Made by a program: the position numbers and the translations under genes
The notes under the pieces: generated by a model
The model's database searches: none
Told to the model about the DNA's origin: nothing
The model's input: only the letters and a program-made list of their open reading frames with translations
In this document: piece after piece, positions 1 to 9,600 of the stretch
Numbering within the stretch: position 1 is the stretch's first letter
Layout of the letters: each line of letters opens with the position of its first letter
Source of the DNA: an uncultured Collinsella sp.
GTDB taxonomy: Bacteria; Actinomycetota; Coriobacteriia; Coriobacteriales; Coriobacteriaceae
Assembly (NCBI GenBank): GCA_902494345.1
Contig: CABUSV010000008.1
Span: 42,118-106,117 of the forward strand
Direction of reading: 5' to 3'
DNA: 64,000 nucleotides

Positions 1-205
1 TGCAGAGCATTCGCTGGAAAAGTGGCAGTACGTGGCGGCTGGGGAGGCCCTGCGGGTTTACGACCACTTTAGCAAGCGCCCCGACCAGGTTAAGGAGCTT
101 GCCGCCGATGTATCCATGATGCGTGTCGCCCTTGCGGTGATCGACGCTGAGGAGCGTGAGGCATTGGAATGCGATCTTAAGAAACTGCTCGGTTCGTGCG
201 AGTAA
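1..205 (+). CDS. C-terminal fragment of an unknown protein (5' end outside window)
   Basis: An open frame runs from the window edge to a TAA at 203-205 and gives the last 67 residues of a protein. The fragment is soluble, charged and probably helical, ending in a Lys/Leu-rich stretch followed by GSCE. No domain can be recognised from this piece. It ends 135 bp before the large helicase gene on the same strand, so it may be the first gene of the same unit, but a hairpin lies in the gap and an independent gene is equally possible. Confidence 0.6.
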   Translation, partial: AEHSLEKWQYVAAGEALRVYDHFSKRPDQVKELAADVSMMRVALAVIDAEEREALECDLKKLLGSCE

Positions 206-243
206 GCGCCGACTGTTTCTCTTTCCTTTCTTTCCTTTTCTCG

Positions 244-261
244 GGCGGCACGGATGCCGCC
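244..261. other. Small hairpin between the upstream gene and the helicase gene
   Basis: GGCGGCA and TGCCGCC form a perfect 7-bp stem around a 4-nt loop. No T-run follows on the plus strand; a pyrimidine-rich tract precedes it. It could be a weak terminator or processing site between the upstream fragment and the helicase gene; function is unknown. Confidence 0.35.
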
Positions 262-340
262 ACCTCAACCGTCCTGCGTGAGTTTTTGTCCGCATGGGAT
301 GGTATTCAACACATGCAACAACTAAATCGGAGGTTTGACC

Positions 341-3300
341 ATGGCTACGTGGGAACTGAACTGTCAATCGAATCCGTTGTCTGCGGACGACAAGGAGTTC
401 GCTTCCTATCTCGCACGCCAAAAGGCGATGCGCGAGTTTTTTGAGCGTGCACTGTTTGTCCCCAAGGACCAGGACAACAACGGCCTGTACTTTTTGGGCG
501 CCACGACCGGCTCGGGTAAAAACTACACGGCCGAGCAGGTCACGGCTGATCTGATTGCCGGCGGCTGGGATGAGTCGGGCTGCTTTAACAAATGCCCAGG
601 GCGCCGTACCTTGGTGTTTGTGGTTCCGGGTAAGGACAACCGAGACAACTACATTGCAAGCGTGCGCGAATTGCTGGCCGATCAGGGCATGGATTCCAAA
701 GATGCGGCACGTATGGTGCTCGATCTACCGCGCGCGGGGGAGAACATCAAAAACTGGATCGATATCGTGTTTGACAAGGGCAGCATAAGGCCGCGTGATA
801 TTTCCTGCCCCTTTGGGGCGAAGGACGAGGCTGTTCATCGCGACATTACACACGCGTGGAACAGCGCGATGGAGATCGCCGATGATCTTTTGGGCATTTT
901 GGACAAGAAGGATCGTCTGGGAAGTGTTGCCGATCGCCTGACTCCTGGGCTGTGGGACAAGCTGGCGTTGGCAGACGCGAGCTTGCGCCGAGCGGTGAGT
1001 CGTGGGCGCCAGAGCATCACGCGTGGCTTTGAGGAGATCCCCCGGATTTGGCCCTCCGCATTGCTCAACGATGAGCGCACGCCACATGTGATTGCGTGCA
1101 CGCCGCAAAAGCTCGTCAACAGGATCGACACGGTGACGGGCGCGGGTGTGGTGTTCTTTAATGCAACGGTTGCCGACGAGTGCCTGTTTATCTTTGACGA
1201 GATTGACCATGCGAAGGCCGATATGCTGTCGATGCTGGCGGCGGACCATATGAAATTCCAACCCGATGAGATGCTGCGCATCCTTGACCGTCATTTTAAC
1301 GGTGGCGTGGTGGATCCTCTGCTGCTGGGAAATCGAGACCAGTGGATGGCGGTCTATACACATGCCTCGACCGCGGGCGAGCACGAGGGGTCAAACGCGG
1401 CAACGGGTAGGGTTTCGCGAACGAGCGTGGACGAAGCTGCCGAAGAGATTGCCAAGAACGCCCGACGTATTCAAAAGATGATCGCTGCGTGCATCCAAGA
1501 TATGGAGCTGCAGCAGCCTTTTGCCCTGTCTGACGAGGCGAAAGAAGAACAGCTCGCTGGTCGGCGTCTGTTTGGTAGCGACGATATCTCGGTGGGTGAT
1601 GGCCTGTCGAAGCCTCTGCGCTATGAGCTCGATGCTCGCCGCAACCGCAACATGATTACGTCTCATGGAACAGACGGGCAGCAGACCGTCAACAAGGCGG
1701 TGCGACGTGTGCGTGGCCTCGTCAGGATGGTGGTGGGCCATCTTGCCCGCTGCGCCACGCTTATGGACAAGCTGTACTACGGCAGCATTTCGTACAAGGA
1801 CGATCTTTCGCGCAAGAACATCATCGATGCCCTGGGCATTAGGAATGACCAGACCAACGAGAAATACTTCTGGAATACGTTGATGCTGGCGCTGTTCTTT
1901 AAAGATCGCAAGAACGACGAGATCGATGCCGTCGATGATTCGATGTATGCACGTGGCGTTTACTACCTAGTGATGGAAACTACCATCGATCATATGTTTA
2001 CCACGTACCTGACCAATCACGGTATTGAGCGCATGCCTGAGGCATATCTGGCATCCATTGCCGCCAAGGCTCCCTGCGTGTGCATGAGTGCCACCTGGAA
2101 TGCGCCAACCATTAAGAACTTTGACCTGGATTACCTAGACGAAGTGCACGGCGTGGTTCGTAAAGATGCTTGGATTGACGAGCTCAACAAGGAGATCGTG
2201 CGACAGACCAAGCTGTTTAACAAGCAGGCGGCAACGGTGTACGACGTCGACGTTGTTTGGGTTGATGAGTCCAAGAAGCTTGCTGGCATGGCGGCCTTGG
2301 CCGGCGGCGCCTATGGCGGTGGCATCGTGCCGCCCGATGAGGTGTACGAGCGGGCAATGGAATTCTTTGGCCGGATCGGCGTGAGCGAAGGGCTTGCGGT
2401 GTGCCTGCGCCGAAAGATTGTCGACAGGGTGAGCTCGAGCGATGCCGAGAACAGCGAGTTTGAACTAAAGCGCCTGAGCAAGACACTCGTTGCCGTGAGC
2501 GCGTGGGCACGTGGTGTGGCGCACAGCGAGCAGCAGGCAGGAGCCATCTTTACGACGCGTCACATGGGAAACCATGGCGACTTTAATAGCTTGGCGCTGG
2601 ACCTTGCCCGAGAAATCGTTGCCGAACTGGTGATTAGGAACGTTAAACACCCCGAGGCTTCGTATGAGAAGTCGCTCGAGGAGGCCAAAGATATGGTGCC
2701 GTGCTTTAACGCCTCTGGCTGGGAGGAGGGCTGGCATGGCGCCCAGAGTCGCCTGAAGAACGGCGAGCCGACCCTGATGTTTATCAATCTAGCTGCCGGC
2801 GGCTTTTCCAAAAACCTCAAATATGAGGTGCCGGAGAGCCTGCGTGACACGGTGCGTCAGGTGGATTGCGGCTTCGATAACGCTGAGCGACATCCCAAGA
2901 TGGACCTCGACTTTTTGTACGTGGAATCGCCTACGAGTCGTTTGACCTGGGGAGTCGATATGAGCTCAAAGAAGTTTGACCAGCAGGCGCTGCTTGGCGT
3001 GGTCGAACAGGAAGAGCTTGTGACGCGCGGTGAGATTCCGTTTATCCAGAAGCGCCATCGCGTGCGTACGGTACTGGCGGGCGTTGGCGGAAAACTGCCG
3101 GTGCGCGACACCCTCTCTTATCAGGTCGAAGGTGCTCGCATCGTGGCGCAGGCCGTGGGTCGCTTGATGCGTACGAGCGTAAAGATGCCGCACGTGCAGG
3201 TGATGCTCGATCGCGAAATCGCCGGCGATTGCGACTTCTCGTTCTTGCACGATTTGCCGATGGGTTACGAGCTGGAGCAGGTGGTTGGCGCCTGCGCGGC

Positions 3301-4273
3301 CGTCAACAATCACATGGCGGACAAGAAACAGCACGCTGCTAGCAAACAGCAGAACCTTGCTGCCTTTAGGAACAACCTGGCCAAAGAGAAGCACGAGAGG
3401 CTGGCGTGGAAAGTCACTTCGCTTAATGCTGGGATGGAGGATCTTGCCGCCTTTGACGATGAGCGCGACTTCTATCTGCATCATTTTTGCCTGCCGTGGG
3501 AGGATCTCGCGAACTATCCGGCGCGCCGAAGCACCGCGTTGCGTATGCCGTATGCCACGAGCGGTTATGCGTATGCAGAAGGCGGTGCGTGCAAGGTGCC
3601 GCACTTTGAATTTCCCAACTACGACGGTGAGCCTGTTGAGCAGATTGCTGCCCGTCTGGAGGAGCGCTGCCGCTATAACGAGGGCTTTAAGGGCGCAAAG
3701 GTTCACCAGGTAAGCCAAGCGGCGGCCCGCGTGCCCGAGCTGCTTTCGATTCGCGAGGTGCGCGAGCGCTGGTCGCGTGACGGGGTGCCTGCGACACTGC
3801 AGCCGGCGGCGACGGTGCACATGACGCCCTATATGTTCCAGGCGGTATACCTGGGAGAGCTTGGAGAATCTGCCGGAAGGGCCATCTTTGAGGCGTACTA
3901 CGATGGCCGTTATTCGCTTACGCGTGGCGATGCTGCCCATGCCGAGACGGGCGGCGACTTTGAGGTGCTCGATGCCGCCGGCAACAAGACCGGGGTGTGG
4001 ATCGATTTTAAGCACTATCGTATCGGCGCCTATGAGGCCTACAGGCGCAACGGCGGCGAGGCCACGGACGCCGAGCGCTTTAAGGCCAAGGCTCAAAAAG
4101 TTGGGGCGAAACGCCTGTTGATCGTCAATGTTTTGGCCGATGAAGCGGCGCTGGAGCTCCGCCAAAAGACAATCGATGACGAGGGGATGGTGTTCTCCTT
4201 CCCGTATATGGCAGCTGATGGGGCAATCAACCTGGAGATGATGGAGGCGGTCGGCCGTGCAATCGAAGCCTAA
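341..4273 (+). CDS. Very large SF2 (DinG/XPD-like) helicase with a C-terminal PD-(D/E)xK-like nuclease motif
   Basis: The 1310-residue product starts at ATG 341, chosen because CGGAGG lies 8 nt upstream; an in-frame TTG six bases earlier is too close to that site. Near the N-terminus GATTGSGKNYT is a Walker A loop (K60, with Asn in place of the usual Thr/Ser). FIFDEIDHA near residue 285 is a DExD-type Walker B. CMSATWN near 582 looks like motif III, and QAVGRLMRT near 937 matches motif VI of DinG/XPD helicases. Near the C-terminus, GDFEVLD (about 1206) followed by WIDFKHY (D1222, K1224) resembles a PD-(D/E)xK nuclease core. The next gene overlaps it by 17 bases, implying translational coupling. 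Helicase identity is fairly secure; the nuclease domain and a defence role are inferred. Confidence 0.75.
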   Translation: MATWELNCQSNPLSADDKEFASYLARQKAMREFFERALFVPKDQDNNGLYFLGATTGSGKNYTAEQVTADLIAGGWDESGCFNKCPGRRTLVFVVPGKDNRDNYIASVRELLADQGMDSKDAARMVLDLPRAGENIKNWIDIVFDKGSIRPRDISCPFGAKDEAVHRDITHAWNSAMEIADDLLGILDKKDRLGSVADRLTPGLWDKLALADASLRRAVSRGRQSITRGFEEIPRIWPSALLNDERTPHVIACTPQKLVNRIDTVTGAGVVFFNATVADECLFIFDEIDHAKADMLSMLAADHMKFQPDEMLRILDRHFNGGVVDPLLLGNRDQWMAVYTHASTAGEHEGSNAATGRVSRTSVDEAAEEIAKNARRIQKMIAACIQDMELQQPFALSDEAKEEQLAGRRLFGSDDISVGDGLSKPLRYELDARRNRNMITSHGTDGQQTVNKAVRRVRGLVRMVVGHLARCATLMDKLYYGSISYKDDLSRKNIIDALGIRNDQTNEKYFWNTLMLALFFKDRKNDEIDAVDDSMYARGVYYLVMETTIDHMFTTYLTNHGIERMPEAYLASIAAKAPCVCMSATWNAPTIKNFDLDYLDEVHGVVRKDAWIDELNKEIVRQTKLFNKQAATVYDVDVVWVDESKKLAGMAALAGGAYGGGIVPPDEVYERAMEFFGRIGVSEGLAVCLRRKIVDRVSSSDAENSEFELKRLSKTLVAVSAWARGVAHSEQQAGAIFTTRHMGNHGDFNSLALDLAREIVAELVIRNVKHPEASYEKSLEEAKDMVPCFNASGWEEGWHGAQSRLKNGEPTLMFINLAAGGFSKNLKYEVPESLRDTVRQVDCGFDNAERHPKMDLDFLYVESPTSRLTWGVDMSSKKFDQQALLGVVEQEELVTRGEIPFIQKRHRVRTVLAGVGGKLPVRDTLSYQVEGARIVAQAVGRLMRTSVKMPHVQVMLDREIAGDCDFSFLHDLPMGYELEQVVGACAAVNNHMADKKQHAASKQQNLAAFRNNLAKEKHERLAWKVTSLNAGMEDLAAFDDERDFYLHHFCLPWEDLANYPARRSTALRMPYATSGYAYAEGGACKVPHFEFPNYDGEPVEQIAARLEERCRYNEGFKGAKVHQVSQAAARVPELLSIREVRERWSRDGVPATLQPAATVHMTPYMFQAVYLGELGESAGRAIFEAYYDGRYSLTRGDAAHAETGGDFEVLDAAGNKTGVWIDFKHYRIGAYEAYRRNGGEATDAERFKAKAQKVGAKRLLIVNVLADEAALELRQKTIDDEGMVFSFPYMAADGAINLEMMEAVGRAIEA

Positions 4274-6152
4274 CCAGTCGTGTGGCATGGGCGACATCGC
4301 CGTATCCGAGTTCGATTTGCAGCTCGATGCGGCGGCTGCCGAGGAGCGCTACTCGGTCTTTTGGTGCAACGTAGGCGATGCTGGTAAGCATGCCGTGGCA
4401 GACTTTATGGCCGATGTGTGCCAGACGGGCAAGGTCGTCGCGCTCACGCAGCTTGCAGACAACCGCGTCTTTCTGATGGTCAAAGCGGGTGTGCAGACGG
4501 ACGACCTTAATGCTTCGCTTTATCAGGAGCAGGTGGTTCCGATTAAAACTCATTGGAACGAGTTGGACGATTACGTTGCGCTCCGTTTGCTGTTCAACTC
4601 CTGCTCTCAGTTTGAGGGGATTGAGGACGAAGTGCCCAATGACACCGGGCACCTGTATGTCATTAGCGCCAAGAGTGCCCGTCGCGATGCTATCGAAAGC
4701 GACGGAAGGGGACCTGCCAAGATCGAAACGGTTGAAATCGTTATCGATGAGGATTGCACCTTTGATCTTAAGATTCGGACGTTTACCAAGCGCCGTGTGC
4801 TTATTGGCAGGGCACAAGGTGACGAGAAAGAGCTCGAAAAGATTAAGAGCCAAGTAGGATGCGGGCTATCGCCCGTGGCGACGATGGTGCTTGCCCGCGA
4901 ACAAAAAGACGAATACATCCTGCGCCGAGCCAAGGGCGACAAGCCGTCCAAGCGCCGTGATCTGACGTTCTCGGCCCAGGCGGACAAGGTCGCCTATACC
5001 AAGAAGGGCATTCTGTATCGGGAGCTGCAGATTCTCGAGCGCCGTTACAGCGACTTCGCCCGGGTGACGCTCATGGAATACCCGCGTAAGAGTTTCTACG
5101 AGGTGCTCAAGGGTGATGAGTACGCGCGTGTGGTTGCGGAGCGCATGGCGGGGCAGCGAATCGTGGTGTCGTTTGCGCGTAATGGGCTTGCCGAAGTGGC
5201 GCGCCGGCTGGCCAATCGACTTAACGATTCCTCGTGGGGCGTTCGCGCATCGTATGGCGGAAGGACCGTGGATTCGCGGGCGCTGAACCTTGTCGTTGTG
5301 CCCAATGAGGTTGCTGAGGACGACGGCTATGCCTTACATGTTGGCGTAGTGGAACAGCACGTGACGCCGGATGTGTGCGAGCCACTGTTTAAGGTGGCGA
5401 CAAAGCAAAAGGATCGCAATGCGCAAGAGGCGATCCTGGGCGCCATGCTCAAAGAACTGCTGGTAAAGCAGGATGTTGTCGACGAGCGGGTGACGGCGTT
5501 TGATCTTGACGCTTTGGATATTGAGTCGGTGACGGTGTGTGGCTTAGTCGATGTGCCGCATAAAGCAAAGGACAAGATTGAGCTGGATTCGCGTATCGCT
5601 ACGTTGACGATTGGCGCGGATGGGGGCATGCGCTATGCCTCACATTCGGCAGAGGATGGTCCCGAGGACGAGATGGAGCTCGATCTGCTGACCGCGGACG
5701 GCAAACTCGATAAGGGCACCTATGTCTTTGACGTGCATGCGAACGGGCGGTCTATGCTTGCTCGCGTGCGGGATACGGGACTGACGACGTTTTCCAACAA
5801 CTTTATGGCTCTGGTGGGCGAGCATCAGCTCGCAGGCAAGGCGGGGCGTAAGAAAGAGATTTTCGAGAGCTACAACTCGCCTTATTACGGCATTGGAACG
5901 TTCGAGCGCGCGGGCAGGACTTGTTATTTTGTGGGCGTCAACAACGGCACCCAGGAGGATATGGCGACTGCGATTCACGTGCGTTCGATTGAGATGCTCG
6001 GAGGCGATGATTTGTCCGAGTTGTTGGTTCAGCTGGCCAACATAGGCCTTTCGCGCTATAAGGCTCCGTCCGTGTGGCCGATTCCGGTCAAGTATCTCAA
6101 CGAGTGCGCTGCGCGTGAGGGCGCGGTGGGGGATGGCGGTGGCGGCAAGTGA
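4257..6152 (+). CDS. Unknown 631-residue protein with a PIWI/Argonaute-like C-terminus, coupled to the helicase
   Basis: The start is a GTG at 4257, inside the end of the helicase gene, with GGAGG 9 nt upstream; ATG 4287 is the alternative but has no ribosome site. The N-terminal half is unrecognised. A central block (LNLVVVPNE and following) has the alternating strand/helix look of a MID domain. The last 90 residues contain YYGIGTF, FVGVNNGT, a helix LSELLVQLANIGLSRY and then PSVWPIPVKYLNE. That final pattern resembles the C-terminus of PIWI domains, where a helix is followed by a P-x-P-V-x-Y-A segment. With a DinG-like helicase/nuclease partner it recalls the PIWI-RE defence cassettes. I cannot identify catalytic Asp residues; this is a family guess from motif shape and neighbourhood. 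Confidence 0.5.
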   Translation: MQSKPNQSCGMGDIAVSEFDLQLDAAAAEERYSVFWCNVGDAGKHAVADFMADVCQTGKVVALTQLADNRVFLMVKAGVQTDDLNASLYQEQVVPIKTHWNELDDYVALRLLFNSCSQFEGIEDEVPNDTGHLYVISAKSARRDAIESDGRGPAKIETVEIVIDEDCTFDLKIRTFTKRRVLIGRAQGDEKELEKIKSQVGCGLSPVATMVLAREQKDEYILRRAKGDKPSKRRDLTFSAQADKVAYTKKGILYRELQILERRYSDFARVTLMEYPRKSFYEVLKGDEYARVVAERMAGQRIVVSFARNGLAEVARRLANRLNDSSWGVRASYGGRTVDSRALNLVVVPNEVAEDDGYALHVGVVEQHVTPDVCEPLFKVATKQKDRNAQEAILGAMLKELLVKQDVVDERVTAFDLDALDIESVTVCGLVDVPHKAKDKIELDSRIATLTIGADGGMRYASHSAEDGPEDEMELDLLTADGKLDKGTYVFDVHANGRSMLARVRDTGLTTFSNNFMALVGEHQLAGKAGRKKEIFESYNSPYYGIGTFERAGRTCYFVGVNNGTQEDMATAIHVRSIEMLGGDDLSELLVQLANIGLSRYKAPSVWPIPVKYLNECAAREGAVGDGGGGK

Positions 6153-6196
6153 TGGTCTTGCGCAATTATCGCTCCTAGAACTTTTTAAAATTATGC

Positions 6197-6225
6197 TTGC
6201 ATTGTAAAAGGCGAGAACATATACT
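6197..6225 (+). promoter_or_regulatory. Promoter for the small acidic gene at 6306
   Basis: TTGCAT at 6197-6202 and TATACT at 6220-6225 are separated by exactly 17 bp, in an A/T-rich stretch that stands out from the GC-rich surroundings. Transcription would begin near 6232, about 75 nt before the next start codon. Confidence 0.65.
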
Positions 6226-6305
6226 GCAGCCATAGCACATCAGATGGGGTCTCAAAAAGAGATCAAGCAAGCGAGTTTTCAGTTTATGTTGAGAGGTACT
6301 TGAGC

Positions 6306-6500
6306 ATGACCAGCAGAATTTTCCCCCTTTACAACGACAATACCGACCATATCGATCTCAATACCATCTGCGGTTACAGTATTTGTTCTAAGGCTGAGAA
6401 CTACATATTCGCTCAAGATGATTCAGAGCTTAGCTCCGAAGATTATGAGTACCTGAATGATATTGAGCGCGAGCGGGAGTATGAGCTCGGCATCCGCTGA
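6306..6500 (+). CDS. Small acidic hypothetical protein (64 aa)
   Basis: ATG 6306 is preceded by AGAGG with 9-nt spacing, which decides it over the in-frame TTG at 6300. The product is strongly acidic with many Asp/Glu/Tyr residues in its second half (for example EDYEYLNDIERERE) and no signal peptide or membrane segment. It has its own strong promoter and stands alone between the helicase pair and the surface protein gene. I recognise no family. Its acidity would fit a small regulator, antitoxin or DNA-mimic type protein, but nothing in the sequence proves this. Confidence 0.6.
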   Translation: MTSRIFPLYNDNTDHIDLNTICGYSICSKAENYIFAQDDSELSSEDYEYLNDIEREREYELGIR

Positions 6501-6621
6501 TGGATGTGGGCTTGTCTCCAACTCCTCCGATTTAATTACCCCGTTATCACCTCTTTTTAGCGGGGCACGTTAGATCGACTATGTGTATCAAACATCAGCT
6601 CATCGTGGGAAGGAATCGGCA

Positions 6622-9600
6622 ATGAGCAAGAACGTGAATAAGAACATCAATGGCGGCGCTGCGGGTAAGGCGAAGGCCGCCGGGCGCATGGCGACGGTTG
6701 CCGCGGCGACGATCGCCATGACGGGCGGGTCGCTGCTGTCTCCGCTGACCGCGGTGGCACAGGGTGCGAATGGTGCCGACGCTACTGGGAAGCCGGCTGC
6801 GGTGCTGTCTCCTTTGACGGGTGCTGCCGCTGCTAGTACTGGTGCGGGCACGGTGTCGGCGGCGCAGAAGGTCGCCAACCTGCAGGCTGCGGTCGATGCG
6901 GCTCGCGCTAAGGCCGCTGCCGCCAAGGCCGATTTGGATACGGCCGCCGCTCCCTACGATGCCGCTGCCGCCAACCAGCAGCAGGCGCAGGGTGCCTATG
7001 ACGCGGCCCATGGCGCAAGCGACGCTGCCACTTCTGCCGCTTCGACCGAGCTGGAAAAGCAGATGGGCGCTGCGCAGGACAAGGCCGATGCGGATGTGAA
7101 GACGCTTGAGGACGCTCAGGCTGCGCTTGGTGCCGCTAAGAAGAACCTGGCGGACAAGGACGAAGCTCTGGCCACCGCCCAGAAGGCGTCAGACGATGCT
7201 CAGGCTGCGCTTGAGGCTGCCCAGGCTGCCGCATCCGATGCCAGGCCCGAGGCCGTGGCCGCTGCCCAGGCTGCAGCTGATCAGGCTGCGAGCGAGCTGG
7301 CGCAGGCAAAGCAGCAAGCCGCCGACGCGCAGGTTAGGCTTTCGAATGCCCAGGCTGGCGTTGATGCCGCCGCGGCCAAACAGCAGGACGCGCAGGGCAA
7401 GCTCTCGGAAGCTCAGCAGGCAAAGGACGTGGCCGATAAGGATGTGAATGCCGCGCAGGCAAGCTATGACGCTGCCAAGGCCGACCTCGACCGTGCCGAG
7501 CAGGGTGCCGCGGGCCCGGAGTACGAGGCTGCCAAGGCCAAGGTGGACGCCGCCGCTGCCGCGCTGGGCGCCGCCAAGTCGATCCAGGCGCAGCGCGAAA
7601 GCGAGCTCGCTGCTGCCTCGCAGGAAGTGAGCACTGCCGAGGGTGAGGTGCAGGCTGCTCAGCAGGCGCTCGCCGTCCAGCAACAGGCTGCGGTTGACGC
7701 GCAGTCCAAATTGGACGCTGCCACAGCTGCTGCGACCGCGGCCAACGCTACTGTCGACCAGGCTAAGGCCGAGCATGCCAATGCGCTCGCGGCGCTGGCC
7801 GACGCTCAGGCCAAGCTCTCGGCTGCCAAGGACGAGAAGGCTGCCGCCGACAAGGCGCTCGACCAGGCAAAGGCTCAAAAGCAGCAGGCCGACCAGGCTG
7901 TGGCTCAGGCACAGGCAAGGCTCGACGCTGCTCAGGCTACGGCGAACGCCTCGGCGGAAAACTACCGCCAGGGCGCCATCGCGTTCTTTAAGAGTGTGGG
8001 TGCCGACGATGCGGCGGGCCTGATCCTCAACTGCAAATATACCGGCCTTATCAAGGTAGGCGAGGAGGTTGACGCGACGAGTCTGATCAACATGAAGCAA
8101 GCGATTGTGTGGCTCAAGGCGTGCAACGAGTACCGCAAGAGCGTCGGCTTGAGCGAGCTCAAGGTGACGTACAACATGATGGCGACCGCCATTGCCGACG
8201 CGAACTACTCCGACACCAAGGTTGCCCATGCTCAGCAGTTCAACGTGGGTGAAAACGTGGCGTGGAACTACGGAAGCGATCCGTTTGAGCAGTGGGTCGA
8301 TCAGGAGAAGGACGTCTTTGACCGCGCTGCGGCCACGCAGGGAGCGACGGGCCTTACGGGAAAGGCTGCTTTTGATTTCTACGAGCAGCATGGCGACGAA
8401 ATCGATCGCTACGTGGCTGCGCATGGCGGATTTGTGCACACGGTCGGCCACTACATGAACGTGATTAATCCCGACTACACCGTGACGGGCATGGGCGTTT
8501 GCACACGCGGAACGATGAACCGTTGGCTTACTCAGGCGCAGACATTCTCCACGTCGGGTCAATGGTACGAGCCGTACAACGCCAATCCGATGACGGTTGC
8601 CGAATACGAGGCTGCACTGAACGCATGGTGCGACTCCCTGGCAAATCCTGGGCAGGGTGTGGATGCGGCTCGCAAGGAGCTTGTCGCGGCACAGGGCGTT
8701 GCCGCCGATGCCGGCAACAAGGCGAACGCGGCATTGCAGACCGTTGCCGCAAGGCAGGCTCAAGTCGATGCTGCTGCCGCCGATGTTGACGCTGCTACCG
8801 CTGGGGTCTCGGATGCCCAGGCTGCCGTGGGGGAGAAGCAGGCCGCGGCCGATGCCGCCGCGCGTGCCGTGGCTGATGCCCGCGCCGATGTGGACGCTGC
8901 CAACGCTGCGGTTACCGCGGCGCAGAGTGTCGTGACTGCCAAATCTGATGAGCTCGATGTCGCCAAGGGCAAGGCTGCCGCTGCCCAGCGCGCGCTGGAT
9001 GCCGCCTGCGCTAGCGTTGGCGGCAAGGAGAGCGCGCTTGCTGCCGCCCAGGACGAGCTGGCTGCGTACTCGGTCGATGTTGCCGCTGCACAGCGTGCGT
9101 TTGATGCGGCTTCGGCGGCGCTCGAGGGAGCACGTGCCGTCCAGGCTGACGCGCAGGCTGCGGTGGACGCCGCCCAGGGCGTGGCCGATCAGGCGGATTC
9201 CGACGTCACTGCTGCCCAGGCCGAGCTTGTTGCCGCCCAGGCTGCCGCGAGCGGTGCCGGCACGGCAGTGACCGCGGCCCAGGCCGCATCCGTTGCGGCT
9301 GCTGCTCGTGCAGCTCAGCTACATGATGCCGCCGCGGCGTTTGCTCAGGCGACGGAGTACAAGGCCGCTGCCGATGCTGCTGTTGAGGCCGCGGCTTCGG
9401 CGAAGACCGATGCCGAGTCTGGCGTGACTGCGGCGGACGACGCCGTAGCAGATGCGACCGCTGATCGCGATGCTTCTGCCGCCGCGGTTGCCCGCCTGCG
9501 CAGGATCAACCTTGCCGACGCCATCGCTAGCGGCCGTGCCAACGATGCGGATGAGACGCTCAACGCTAAGATCGCCGCAGCTCATGATGCCGCCGAGCGT

